A stretch of DNA of 28,504 nucleotides from Coptodactyla brooksi (taxonomy: Eukaryota > Arthropoda > Insecta > Coleoptera > Scarabaeidae), in the NCBI GenBank assembly GCA_033557675.1, contig JAWQRM010000146.1, positions 1 through 28,504 on the forward strand, written 5' to 3'. The notes beneath the pieces were generated by a model that saw nothing but the letters and a program-made list of their open reading frames with translations, was not told the DNA's origin and searched no databases. Made by a program: the position numbers and the translations under genes. Positions 7,627 through 19,400 of the stretch are shown here, piece after piece (the stretch's first letter is position 1; each line of letters opens with the position of its first letter).

Positions 7627-10427
7627 CGGTCATTGATCAGCCCTATCTACATATTATCCATCACTTGTGAAGCCCGAAAGAAGTTGGTGAGCCCGGGCTT
7701 CACAACGTTATGCGTGTATATTACTACCGCTCGTTCATAATTATGCTAGTGACCTTATATACGAAATATTGGGTGGGCTTGATAATGACCATGTATCCAT
7801 GCTACATACACCAAATGGTTCAATGAATTTAGCTGTAGGGAGCGCTCCTAATGCATACCTATAAGCTGACAGCAGTATTCTGCATGTCCCGTGGCCCGAC
7901 ATTTGTCCCTATATGTTATTTTCTGCGTGTTGCGTCATTGTGCCTGACATGCAAATGGTTAGCAAGGTAGCTAGCAAAGAAGTATACTCCACTTATTGTA
8001 TTGTAAGTGCCGGGTGGGAGAGTGCCCCAAAGATACCTCGGGCTACACAACGTACCGTTTATGCCTATATATATGTATGTATATATATATATATATGCCT
8101 GGTTTTTAAGATAGTGTCAAATTTTTTTAAAAAATCGGTTTTTTATTAATATCTCAAAGATCCTTTCGCCAATTTTATTGAAATTTTGCAGTATTGTTTG
8201 TAGTGATAAGAGGATAATTTAGCCCTAACTAGATGATAATTATTAAATCCAGTGGCGTCCCGGAGTGCACCCTCACGAACATTATTGACAAGAAAATGTA
8301 CGTAGCTGGCTTTTTATCATTTTGATATTTTTTTGCGGATAAAGCAATTAAAAACAAAACTTTTCTGTCTCTTAAATTTTTTTCACATCTTCCTTCATTT
8401 GCGAGAAAAAAAATAAAAACCACTTTATGCATATCCCTTGCATCACCAAAGAATTAATTCACGTAAATTGTAAAATACTTAATTATTGAATTTACATAAG
8501 TTAGAAGCCACTTTTTACAAACTAACTAATCTAATTTTTTACAATCTAGTCTTTTTCAGTATATTCTTTAGTATTTTCTTTATTTAGACATACCTTATGT
8601 CTAGATGAAGAAAAATAATATAAAACTTACTCTGTAACAATTGCATTCATTAATCTATTTTCATTCAGAAAATACAAATGGTGAATGGTTCTTCTACAAG
8701 GAAGTTTTCAAACAGAAACAATGTTATTAAATTTTTTATTAATTAAATACCCAACAGAAAAAGAAAAGATTAAATGCTTTTATTGTTAATTAATGACGAA
8801 CTTTAAATAACGGAAATTAACACAAACCACCAAAATTATAAAAAAAAAAACAGAAAGCTGGATGGGTTCTAGAAAATTCTAAGAAAAACAGCCCTTTCTT
8901 CAAACAACTGAATTTCGAAATTTGAATCTTTTGCTAAACTTTCTACAATGCTTGAGGATATTTCAAAGGGTATTTTGAACCCTTAACGGTTGTATTTCGA
9001 ACATTTTAATGTTACTGAAGCTTCTAAAATGATTCAGGAGATTTCGGAGGATATTTTCTTGAAAAACTGGAAGATGTACATGACTTTCTCTTACCTTGCT
9101 TTAATATAAAAAAAAAATTGTGAAAAAAGAATTTCCATTCGTACCCGTCATCTTTTTCCAAAAATGTGTAATAACGCCCAAACAGTGCGTTATTACTCAA
9201 TCTTAAACCTTATCCTCTGATCCTCAAGGACTTCAAAAATATCATAATATACAGGATGTTCCATTTAAAAGTCTGAAGTTGGATAGCTTTTAGAATAAAC
9301 CGAACACCCTCTATATTCCAAAACTGTTTCAAATTGTGAAGAGTTCAATGTCATGCAACATTTACTTAAGACATTTTTTTCTAAAGAGAGCAATATCCGA
9401 GATTAAGAACGAAATACCCTCTTGCCCCATAGGACTGTATTTTTATCAATTATGCTTGTAACTCGTGAACTGTTGATTTTAAACACGTACTATCCTTATA
9501 GTTTTTTACTCACAATTCTATGTAGATTACAAATATATATATTTTGTTACAAAATATTAATTAATTCATTATTAATTAATTCAAATATTAGTTAATTCAT
9601 CAAGATCCATCAAAATCTCGATAACGATTTTCTTTGTGAATGTAATACTTTCTATTAAGAGAAAGTAATAAATTACAAATTATGAAAAATTATGAAGATT
9701 AAAGGTTCAAAAAGTATTTACTTATTCTAGATGGACCACAAACACTTCAAATATACAAAGAATATAATATGACCCCTATGTCCACTTTCCTTAGAGGTGA
9801 TCTGTCATTTTCTTGATTAAAAGTCAAAATAGCCACCTGTATCTTAAATGAAAACGATTTTAATCATCTTTTCTGCGGAGAGCATTTAAAAAACTGTTAT
9901 CTATATAAATATTATCAATATTGTTATTAAGAAGTAGATTACGCAGAATTACACGATTATAACTTAATAATAAGGTTTTGTTTTTTAGTCTCACCTTTTG
10001 CAATGAAGAATAATTAGCCACGGCATCCTTGAAATTATCCGTTAACTTCTCGGCTTGCAATTTTTGCTGTTTTTCGCCCTTCCTGACGACTCTGCTCAAC
10101 TTTTGCAAGGAATTAGTCGTGGCCGCTATAATTTGATTCGTACTGATTTGCGTGACGTGTCTGCCTCGAAAAAAGAATACACATTAACAAAATTTAACGT
10201 AAAACTAAACTTTAAACTTACATCTTATCCCTTATTCCTCTATTGTCTTTGGCGGTACCGACGGACTTTAACAAGTTGTCTAAAGATTTCCAACTCGAAT
10301 TGATGGTATAAATATTCGTAACGATGCTGTCGCACAACGTGTTGAATTCCGACGAGGAAGCCCCGGAAAAAACCACTTCCGTAGTGTCCTCCATGGCCCC
10401 ATAATTCGGAGCAGGCTTCCTGTTCAT
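6254..10427 (-). CDS. Syx13: Endosomal syntaxin (Syntaxin 12/13 type), four coding exons
   Basis: Minus-strand exons 10427-10222, 10160-9995, 6734-6497 and 6432-6254 join with canonical GT/AG sites and matching phases into 789 nt, 262 residues, close to the family's usual length. The family is a Qa-SNARE of recycling and early endosomes that drives membrane fusion. Exons 1-2 encode the N-terminal helical (Habc) region, with TNIYTINSSWKSLDNLLK and GEKQQKLQAEKLTDNF typical of Syx13. Exon 3 and the start of exon 4 carry the SNARE helix (about residues 165-230, with IEADILDVNEIMRELS). Residues 238-258 are a C-terminal membrane anchor ending VVELKR. The ATG at 10427 is the first in-frame Met upstream of the Syx13-like segment. 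Introns are 61, 3260 and 64 bp; the long one holds a hAT remnant and a long repeat. Oddity: where syntaxins have Gln at the SNARE zero layer (HDQ) this reads HQD (residues 197-199). Family assignment is sure; Syx13 rather than Syx7 rests on memory of the sequences. Confidence 0.92.
6965..7222 (+). pseudogene. hAT transposase C-terminal dimerisation domain, remnant
   Basis: A plus-strand frame reads FPNLDTTLRILLCMMTSNATGERTFS, followed within the frame by KIIQNYLR, RLSSLA and a natural-looking stop at 7222. This is the hAT family dimerisation signature (ASxERxFS...K..K..LR...RL..LA). The DDE part and zinc finger are missing, so only the last ~85 residues of a transposase remain. It lies antisense inside the long syntaxin intron. 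Confidence 0.85.
7223..7540. other. Syntaxin intron, AT-rich, probable hAT 3' flank
   Basis: Sequence after the hAT stop includes AATAAAACAAA (~7397) and repeats of AAGCATTAA near 7442-7476. No gene is seen. Confidence 0.35.
7543..7626. repeat. Compound microsatellite (ATAC)n and (TA)n
   Basis: Six ATAC units (7543-7566) are followed by broken (TA)n runs up to 7626. Confidence 0.95.
7627..8064. other. Syntaxin intron segment between two microsatellites
   Basis: A ~440-bp stretch of somewhat higher GC lies between two TA-rich microsatellites. It contains GAGCCCGGGCTTCACAACG (~7690) and a similar CCTCGGGCTACACAACG (~8036). No conserved peptide. It is probably a non-coding element that inserted at or spread the microsatellites. 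Confidence 0.35.
8065..8096. repeat. (TA)n microsatellite with TATG units
   Basis: TA/TG dinucleotide run. Confidence 0.9.
8097..8549. other. Syntaxin intron segment, no gene recognised
   Basis: AT-rich apart from GTGGCGTCCCGGAGTGCACC near 8253. A 67-codon antisense frame has no domain. Confidence 0.3.
8550..9938 (+). repeat. Long dispersed repeat, copy A
   Basis: It matches 20920-22690 in order. Shared blocks include ATTGCATTCATTAATCTATT, TTTTCAAACAGAAACAATG, the GATTCAGGAGATTTCGGAGG region, GATTAAGAACGAAATACCCT, TAGTTTTTTACTCACAAT, the TTTCTATTAAGAGAAAG hairpin and the end TTATTAAGAAGTA. GAACACCCT..TAT, a motif common at insect DNA-transposon ends, is inside. No transposase is recognisable, so the family is unknown and possibly composite. 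It ends about 55 bp from the syntaxin exon 2 donor site. Confidence 0.75.
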
Positions 10428-11110
10428 TTTTCCTTAATTTAAATGCCGAAATTTCCACAGTTGTCACTTTATTAAATACAATCTAAACGCTCCCACTGAC
10501 AAGACCGAAAATATCGAATTACTCTGTTATCTTTTTGTTTGGATGTAGAATCGAACAAATAAACACAGAACACAGAACTCTTATCGCCAAAATACATTAA
10601 ATGTTTTCCGAACGTGACACGTGACTGAACAATCTAAGCGATGTTAAACACAGTTAAACATTGCAAAGTATGTTTGGCATTTGCACTGTCAGGTGTTTGT
10701 TTGCCACTGGATAACATAAACGAACTCATCAAATGAGGTCATTTGTAATGGACTATCTCATGACAAATTGTTTTGGATTAAGAGGAATTTGTTTTTTGTG
10801 TATTGGTAGCGCTGAACGTATTTCTATCTGTCAAGTTTAAATACTAATAAGTGAGATACATAAGTCAAACAGTATTTTTCAACATTTGAAACATTATCTT
10901 GTTACTTAATGAAATTCTATCATCATTACTTTTTAACGAGTAATTTAATGGCCGAATTTATATCAATATTTACGATGACAATCTTGGGTAAGTTAATCGC
11001 TATTTAAATGAATCCACTAAATTAAGAGCTATGCAGCACAATATTTATTAATATTATTTAGTAGGGAATTACATTTTAATTATAGAAGATAGCAATTCAT
11101 CATTATTTTA
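10428..11110 (-). promoter_or_regulatory. Upstream region of the syntaxin gene
   Basis: This holds the 5' untranslated region and promoter by position. No TATA box or gene on the other strand is clear. The first ~270 bp are more complex in sequence than the repeats further out. Confidence 0.35.
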
Positions 11111-12480
11111 CCTACAAGGTGGTTATTTTAGATGGAAAAGTAACTTGTCAATATGACATTTGAAACACACCTTGAATTTTAGGTTATAATTATTGCTACA
11201 CCGTTGCCACGTCTTAAAAAATGGAATTTGTTTTTACAGATAAATCAAAGTGTTTCTTTTTTCACAGTACAATATTTAGTTAGTTGAGAGTTATATTTTA
11301 ATTACAAAAGATCGCAAAATTCATGGTTATTTTATCTGCAAGGGTTGCTTTAGGGTGAAAAACAGCATAGGCTGATATGACATTTATCACATATCTTGAA
11401 TTTTAGGTTATAGTTATTGGTACACCGTTGCCACGTCTTAAGAAATGGAATTTGTTTTTACAGATAAATCAAAGTGTCTATTTTTTTTACAGCATAATAT
11501 TTAGTTACTTGAGAGTTATACTTTAGTTACAAAAGGTCGCAAAATTCATGGTTATTTTATCTGCAAGGGTTGCTTTCGATTGCAAAATTCATGGTTATTT
11601 TATCCGTAAGGGTTATTTTAGGGTGAAAAATAATAGACTGAACATCTTTTTTGGACTGTTTCATAGCATAATATGTATTTATTTATATAACTATTTTACC
11701 AAGATAGTTGTCTTCGAGTGAAAAATAATACGTCAATATGCCATTTGTCATGCAGTTTGAATTTTAGGTTATAATTATTGCTACACCGTTGCCACATCTC
11801 GAGAAATGAGATTTGATTTTTCAGGTAAATCAGTGTTTCTTTCTCTTTCATAGCATAACTTTTATTTAGTTGAGTTATGTTTTAGTTACAAAAGATCTCA
11901 AAATTAAATTAAAAATAACATTAACTGATATGACATTTGTCACACATCTTGAATTTTACGATATAGTTATTGGTATACCGTTGCCACGTCTTAAAAAATT
12001 CATTTTTTTTATAAATGTTTAAGTGTAACATTTCCTAAAAGGAAAAGTATTTCCTATTTCCATTGGATTCTGGATGAAACATTTCAGGAAGTCAATATGT
12101 TTCAGCTTATGTTTTTATCAGCAACTTATAATAGTTAAATAGTCCAGGTGTGCTATGGCGACCATATTGGTACCACACTTAACCACGCCCAGTGCTACTT
12201 ATTGTTTTCTTATGTGAAAAAGAATGTTATAGCCTTAATTTACTCAGAATAACATTACAAGTGTAACATAATATTAATGAAGTAATTTGGGATGTTTCGA
12301 CTGGTATTTTTCTGAACAAATATCAATTAAAAACCACCTACACATTGTTTTCCCGAAAATATAAGCCACCAAAACCACAAAGGTTGTTTTAGGGTGAAAA
12401 ATAACCTAGGGTGAGATGACATTTGTCGTCTTATCTTGAATTTTAGACTATAGTTACAGCTGCACTGTTGCCAGTCCCCC
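11111..12480. repeat. Diverged array of a unit of about 220 bp (5-6 copies)
   Basis: The unit anchor is TGACATTTGTCACACATCTTG, then AATTTTAGGTTATAGTTATTG, then ACCGTTGCCACGTCTTA. The GTTGCCA anchor recurs near 11200, 11430, 11790, 11980 and 12467. Between anchors the unit has ATAAATCAAAGTGTTTCTTT and CAAAATTCATGGTTATTTTA; the last is locally doubled (11540-11610). A copy of the GGCGACCATATTGG element sits at ~12155, before the last unit. No coding sequence. Confidence 0.8.
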
Positions 12481-12483
12481 AAT

Positions 12484-12517
12484 TTTTTTTACTTTCTCTT
12501 AAGAGAAAGTAAAAAAA
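12484..12517. repeat. Perfect 34-bp palindrome built on ACTTTCTCTT/AAGAGAAAGT
   Basis: The centre lies between 12500 and 12501, with seven further T:A pairs outside each ten-base arm. The same hairpin arms, less perfect, occur near 9645, 22397 and 28385, so it marks one end or an internal hairpin of a dispersed family. It closes the 220-bp array and abuts the Penelope-like remnant. Confidence 0.9.
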
Positions 12518-12529
12518 GTGTACGTGAAG

Positions 12530-13204
12530 ATGGTTATTTTTATTCTTTATGTTCTTGTATAATTTTGTAATTAATGCTGTTGGGTAACTGTTTTTGCTAG
12601 CTATTTGTAATAAGATGTTCATTTCTTGTTGATAGTCTTCTGTCTTTATCAGAATTGGTACTAATCAATGAAGTAAGCTTCTAAATGTTGCTTCTTTATG
12701 TTGTTTAGAATGTACAGAAGTGTAATGAATTATGTTGCCTGTTTGTGTCAGTTTTCAGTGTATTTTGTACATTAGTTTACTGTCTTGCTTGGTGATATTG
12801 AGGTCTAAATAATTTATATTGTTTTCTTCTATTTCATATGTGAATTGTATGTTCTTACGTTTTTTGTTGATATAGTTCATTATACGTACCTAAACCAGGC
12901 TTTTATCTTGAACTTTTCTGTGATTTCTTCATTGATTTCGTGTTCGAGTTCTCGTAGGAATATTTCTGAGAGTATTCCAGACAATGGGCCTCCCATGGGT
13001 ACTCCACCGTTTTGTATGTATTGTTTGTTGTGGAATTGGAAATAGTTTTACTGTTTCTTCTATTGGTACGTTTCATATACCAAAATTTGCATATTTCCGT
13101 TTGTTTTTTATTTGTTTATTAAATCTGTGTTATTTTTTATTGTGGATTTTATTGTCTTTGCTAAATATTTGGAAAATTTGCATGTTGGTGCCGTTGTGAA
13201 ATTT
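12530..13204 (-). pseudogene. Penelope-like element reverse transcriptase, remnant
   Basis: Minus-strand frames give ordered pieces of a Penelope-like RT. They are TAPTCKFSKYLAKTIK (near 13180), then NGGVPMGGPLSGILSEIFL (near 13010-12955), then KAWFRYV (near 12885), then NIQFTYEIEENNINYLDLNI (near 12850-12790), then HYTSVHSKQHKEATFRSLL. After RYV the catalytic Asp pair and ~30 following residues are missing, and there are stops and frame changes. The RT core is therefore dead, and no GIY-YIG nuclease is visible. These elements typically carry hammerhead ribozymes like those at 130 and 1479. Confidence 0.85.
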
Positions 13205-13430
13205 ATAAGATATTCATCTTTCAAACATTATAAAATAATATAAAATTTATTCTGTAAAAATTGCATTTATTAATCTATTGTCATTCAGAAAATACAGACG
13301 GTGAAAATGGCTCTTCTACAAGGAAATTCTCAAACAGAAACAATGTTATTAAATTATTTATTAATTAAATAAGCAACAGAAAAAAGAAACGACTAAATGC
13401 TGTTATTATTAATTAATGACAAACTTTTGT
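13205..13430 (+). repeat. Long dispersed repeat, copy C (5' part only)
   Basis: It matches the start of copies A and B: TTCTGTAAAAATTGCATT, TCATTCAGAAAATACAGA and CAAACAGAAACAATGTTATT. It ends close to the CCT5 stop codon, so CCT5 transcripts may end inside it. Confidence 0.75.
13357..13362 (-). terminator. Candidate CCT5 poly(A) signal inside a repeat
   Basis: Minus-strand AATAAA, 123 nt after the CCT5 stop, within repeat copy C. It is assigned by position only. Confidence 0.35.
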
Positions 13431-13484
13431 CCGAAGCAAACGAAATTAAATATAGTTATGTGTACGTAAGTACAATAAGAGCCG

Positions 13485-16400
13485 TTAGACTCCTTGTGAA
13501 TCGTGGGCAGAACGTACGTCGTCTATCTTCAAGATCATCTTGACAAGCTGCGTTGCCAGTTTTATTTGTTGCCTCTTCGACTTGAGAGATTCAATAACAT
13601 GTTGATCCCGCATGTTCACGTTGCCAGTTTGCATGCAGTCGATTCCTAATGCAGAGTCTCCACTACCAGCCTGTTTAGCCTTAAAAAAAGAGTTGAAGAT
13701 AACATTTTTTTCTTCTTTAGACTGTACTGAACATTCGTACCTTTACTTCAGCCAATGCATGTATAGCAGATAAGCCACTATTTTCTGCCAAAGCCAACGG
13801 AATGCTTTCTAGTGCCTCGGCGAATCCTCTAAATGCGTACTGCTCCAATGAAGCCAATTGGTCAGCTTGGGCTGCGACGTACAGGCTGCAAGCGATTTCG
13901 GAAGCTCCGCCCCCATACACGATCCTCGGCTCCTGAATGAGGCTGCGGATGACGCACAGCGCATCGTGCAAGCTGCGTTTCGCCTCTGCTACTAGCATCG
14001 CATTGCCGCCACGCACCAGGATGGTGACGGCGCGCGAGTTCGAGCACTGCTCGATCACGAGCATCTTATCCTTTGTCGTGCCAAATGACAGCTCCCTGAC
14101 GAGGCCCGCCTTGCCCAGCTTGTCCGCGGTCAGCTCTTCGAAGCGTGGGACAATTCGACCACCCGTGGCAATCGCTATCAGTTCAATTTCCGGGCCTCCA
14201 ACCTAACAAGCAAAATTATAAAGCTACAACTATAATATGACGACAAAATTCTCAGTCCTCCTTTTATTCCATATAATCTGAGTTTCCAAATCGTTTGAAA
14301 ATTTACTTAGCACTGAATTTAAGAAGTGCAAACGGTGGTTTAAGTTCCAATGTACTGACCTAACAAAGGAAGAGTTTATTGAATTGATTAAGGATTCGAA
14401 AAAGAAGACAATTAACTGGATGTGCATTTTCTTTTTAGTGGAAATTTTGCACGCCACTAAAAAGAAATCAACACCAAAATTAGTTGCTCAAAAAGTTACC
14501 ACTGACTGTCTATATAGGAATCTTTGGGATTTTTAGAGATATTGAAACGAAATTTGGGATATATACAGGGATATATACATAAACACACCGACAAACTTTC
14601 AGGGGTGATAGGGAACATTAAAACAAAAAATTTTCTTTATAAACATATGCCCAAAAACGCTTAGGTTTCGAAATACAGAGTGTTGAAATTTGTAAAATTT
14701 TTTTTTTTATCAATATCAAAAAGACGCTTCAGGCGATAAAAATATCATCACTGGGTACAGGAGGCTCATACGCAACATCTCCAAAAATTAAACATCTGGG
14801 CCGGTATTCACAATAACAGAATTGTGGGGCCTTTCTTCTTACAAGAAACTCTAAATGGAGAAAGGTATTTAGAGCTTTTAGACATACAAGTGAGCTAGCT
14901 GAACAAATAACTCGTAAGATTCAGATAATTCCACCAGAAATAATAGCCAACGTTACAGGAGAATTTACAAATCGACTTGGGTACTGTCAAGGAGTAGGCG
15001 GTGCTCAGTTTGAACACTTAATACATTAAGTTTAGTTTCGGTCTACACCGTACTCCTGTTTTACGTCAGTGTTCTGTAATTCATTTCATTTTGGTTAATA
15101 ATGTGATTGTGCTTCTTTAATAGACTACTAGATGTCATTTATAAAAAATATCGAACTTCATATTTTGTACTTGTAATAAAATGCTCCTTTCGAAACTAAA
15201 ATAGTATACAGGTGTTTCAATATAAATTTTAAAATCGGCATTCCTTCTGGTTAAATCGGAGGTTCAAAATTGTTTAACCAACTCAAAGTAAATTCGTAAT
15301 TTACTATATATATATCTCTCAAATTTCGTTTCAATATTTCTCCTAAAAATTCCAGAGATATGTACTTAGTTCCACACATTTGCCCAACACTGTATAATTA
15401 CATATATATAGCAGGAGGATAATCAGTTCTATCAACTCTAAAACTCATCTCTAAAATAATACTTTATATTAAAGTTAAAGTATTACTGTAATAAAGTTGC
15501 CATACCTTTTGTTACCTATTAAATATTATGGAACTAACATTTAGTTAGTGTTTATTTTAATGGCACACTTTTGCACTGTACTCAGGTTGATCATTGTAAC
15601 CCTGACAAAAGTTGGATTCATTGTATTTTTTTGAGAAACACCAACATGAAATTCTTCTCAAAATCGCTTGGTGCAGTTCTGGAATTTCCAAAGACAGATT
15701 TGGTTTGACCATTATTGAACTGCTAGTGTTAAAATGTTTTCAGATATATTTAAGATAGTGCTACATCGAAGACTTCTCAAATTTCTGCGGGAAAATGATT
15801 TTATCTGTCCACAATAATATGGTTTTCGATCTAAGACGAACACACTAACTACTATTACACATTTAATGGTGAATATAATGTCGAAAAAAGGAAAATGGTT
15901 ATGATTGTGTTCTTTGACTTGTGCAAAACATTCGATGTGGTAGATCATAACATATTGTTAGAAAAACTGCAGTATAAGAGTTAAAGATAATGTTAACTGA
16001 TTATCATGTTACCTGAAGAATAGGAAACAATTTACAACAATTGGTGATAAAAAAAAACGGTAATTTTAGAATAATAACTACTGGAGTATAGTTCTTCCAA
16101 TTTTTGATGGATTTTATGACTTCAGCTATTGGTAATGAAAACCCTCTCATAAACAACCTTTTGCAGCCCCTGTTCAAAATTACAAAACCAAAAAAAGAAA
16201 GAAAATTCGTGTCAACTAATCGTTGTCACTCTCAAGACTACTGTCTTTTGTGTCAGAATCATTATTGACATGTTTTATATAATTCTTCCACAACGTGTCT
16301 TGTATTTCACTCACTTGTTTTCGTATTATTTCTTTTCAGTTGACTCCAAATCAATTCGATGGGGTTTAAGACGCAGTAGTATGGGGGCAGCCGCAAAACT

Positions 16401-19400
16401 GTGCGTCCTTCTTTATTAGCTTCCTCATCCACCATGTACTGAACAGGAATATTCCGGGCTTTTATGGTTTCTAATAACTTTGGTGTAGTTGTATCCTCTT
16501 TGTCTCTGGTATGTTATTTCTTTCCATATACGAAATTATATCTGCTTTTTTGTCACAGTTGTTGGTTTGCAATTTAACATTCTGAAATGGTAAGGGGCAT
16601 TGTCCATTACCACGACCGATTTTGCAGGTAAAGCTGGTAATAATTGGCTTTGAAACTAACTTTCTAAAAGTACAGAATCCATATCCTGATGATAATTGGC
16701 CCAGCACTTCCCTATATTTTTAGCAGACAACCCTTTATCACCCTTTTTCCTCTGCATGGCCTTCCTCTTTCTCGGAATTTTCTAATTGCGTTGATGTAAT
16801 TTCATCTTAAATCTTTCAGTCGTGTCGATTCCATTATAGCCAACCTTTTATTCAATACTTTATATTTAAATCCATTGGTGTGTAAGTATTTACGGATAGT
16901 TTCTGCACAATAATTGACTTCGAAACCACGTAGGGACAATTTTTTCCATAAGGCTGCTACCACTTGGAACAGATCCTTCCTTGTACATACTGTATATGGT
17001 TTCCTTTATTTCAGTACCTACGGTATCTGGAGTTCACGAGAAAGAAGATTTTGAATAATCTTTCTTTTACACCTGAACTTTCGTCAATTCACTTGTCACC
17101 TTTATAGGTGTTGAATAGTTTTTGGCTTATAGATTTTCATAAACCTTAACAATTATATTCTTAGCATCCACAGAAAGAACGGCTTTACTTGTCGTGAGTG
17201 TTTCATTTTCACACTTTTAAAATAATATAATATATTAATAAACAAATTAATAATATTTCTTTATCAGCAGTATACAAAAGTGACAAAGGCTTGCTTTAAA
17301 CTAAATTTTAAACATCTTTACCTTCATTATATAGTAAGGTGGAATATATAGTAATGAGTACGCTATTATGTTTTTCAAAAAATGTCTGTCTAAATGTTTT
17401 GTTTACTAAGTTCTGCCCTGTGCTTATCTGCTACTGGGTTTCTAGAAGAAAACTGGGGTTCTCTGCTTAATAGCATGCTAGTAAAGCTATGGGTTGTAAA
17501 AAAGCATAAAACCCGTCACAAACTGGGAAAACTATACTTTAAAGATCAGTACTTAGTGCCCTTCTGTTCTTAGTATATGTAAATGATGTAGTAATCTATG
17601 ATAGAAAGGAATCATTGACTCTGTTTGCTCTGTTTGCCAGTAAATATTTCACGATGCACAAAAAGACCTTGAAACAATATGTATTGAACTGGTCAAAATA
17701 GAATTAAACTGAATGAAACCAAGTGCAATTGGTTTCAACCCTGTACATGATGGATTGAAGAGAAATAATCGATTGATCTCAAAAAGATTTGATCTCTAAA
17801 TTTCAGTGATCACATTGCTGATGTTAGAGTTACAGTTTGACGACTAAATATAAAATTTAATATAAGCGTACGGGGACAGGTAAGAAAAGGAGATACTAAT
17901 AACCTGCAAGTGGCATAAAACAAGTTTAAAAAATAATATTCATTAAGAAAAATAGATTACAAACCCTGCAACCCTGCAATAACGAATTAAAAATTGGAAA
18001 AAGGAGTGATATTGTTTAATGAAATAGTGTGTGTTGTCTTTGTATTTTATTATATATTATACCCATTATGGAAAGTAGCAAACCAGGACTAACCAACTAT
18101 TACAAATTGTTATAATTCAATTTACAGCTTACCCATCGAACGGCTGGTAAGTTCTGTTGCAGTAACAAATGGTTGGCTTCGTCGTCGAATCCCCACTGAC
18201 AAATGGCCAATGTGGTGCCGGCATTCTTGACCTGGGCAACCATTTCATTAAATTTCTCCTGCTCGTACTTCCTCAGCTCCTTGTAGTCCTCGGTGCTGGC
18301 GACGTCAAGCTTGTGCTTGGTCTTGGGCTTTGGTGGTTCGAACGGGCAGGTCAGGATGGCGATCTTCACATCCTTCAGCTCCTTGGGCATCTGCGGGTGG
18401 CTCATGGTCTTGTCGATGACGACCCCCTTCACCAGGACATCCTTCGTCTCCAGGTTGGCCACCTGCAGGACAGCCTTGACGGCAATCTCGGCCATCTGCC
18501 TGTGGCACTTGTTAATTATTTTCGAGCCGAGCGTCGTCATCGCCACCTTGATCAGCGGCTCGAGGTTGTCTTCGGCCGCAGGGAAGAGCTCGGCAATCTT
18601 GTCCAGATGGTCGACAGCCTTTTGCGCGGCCAGCTCGAAACCATCCGCTATCCGGATCGGGTGGATACCCCGGTCCAGCAGGGCGCCCGCCTGCTCCAAG
18701 AGGGCCCCGGCCAGGACCACGACTCCCGTCGTTCCGTCTCCTATCTCGTCGTCTTGGGACTGGGACAGCTGAACCAGCAACTTGCCCACCTCGTGTTCGA
18801 CGTCCATCATCTTCAGGATTGTGGCCCCATCATTCGTAACTGTCACCTCTCCTAAAATGATACAAAAAATATATTCAACAATAAGTAGCAGTGTAGAAAT
18901 ATTCTTAAATATTTCGATTAAAAAAACATTTCTATAAGATTTATAAGATATAGCTATGATTACTTGATTTTATAAGGCAATAATTTACAGCTGCTATGGA
19001 GAATTGGACAGATTTTTGAATATCAAACAGTTTTCACTGTTTTACGAACGCATAATTCATTTTTAAGTAATTGTTAAAACTAAAACGCTAATGCTAAAAT
19101 GCATATTTTGCTGCCGATGTGATTTTTCTAACCCAATACACATGCATTCATATATTTAGCCTTATTTTTCTGTTAAGTTATATTCCATTAAGTCATTTCT
19201 TAACTTTCTAAAGCATCCAAAAATCTATTGTTGCATACATTTCTAAATAATCTCATGTTTTCTACACTAATTCTATGAAAAATAAATAAAAAAATAATTG
19301 CTATTAAAAGCATGTTCAGCTTTTAATAGCAATCATATTAGGGTAGATTTTTCTATTTTTTTTATTTTTCAGTGGGGATTCAATGAAGACGCCAACCATT

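Noticed and set aside
7501..8149. Small open frames rich in Tyr/Ile across the TA/TACA microsatellites
   Set aside because: Translations of simple repeats.
18169..18855. 228-codon plus-strand open frame opposite CCT5 exon 3
   Set aside because: Shadow of a well-conserved chaperonin exon; it has no independent similarity.
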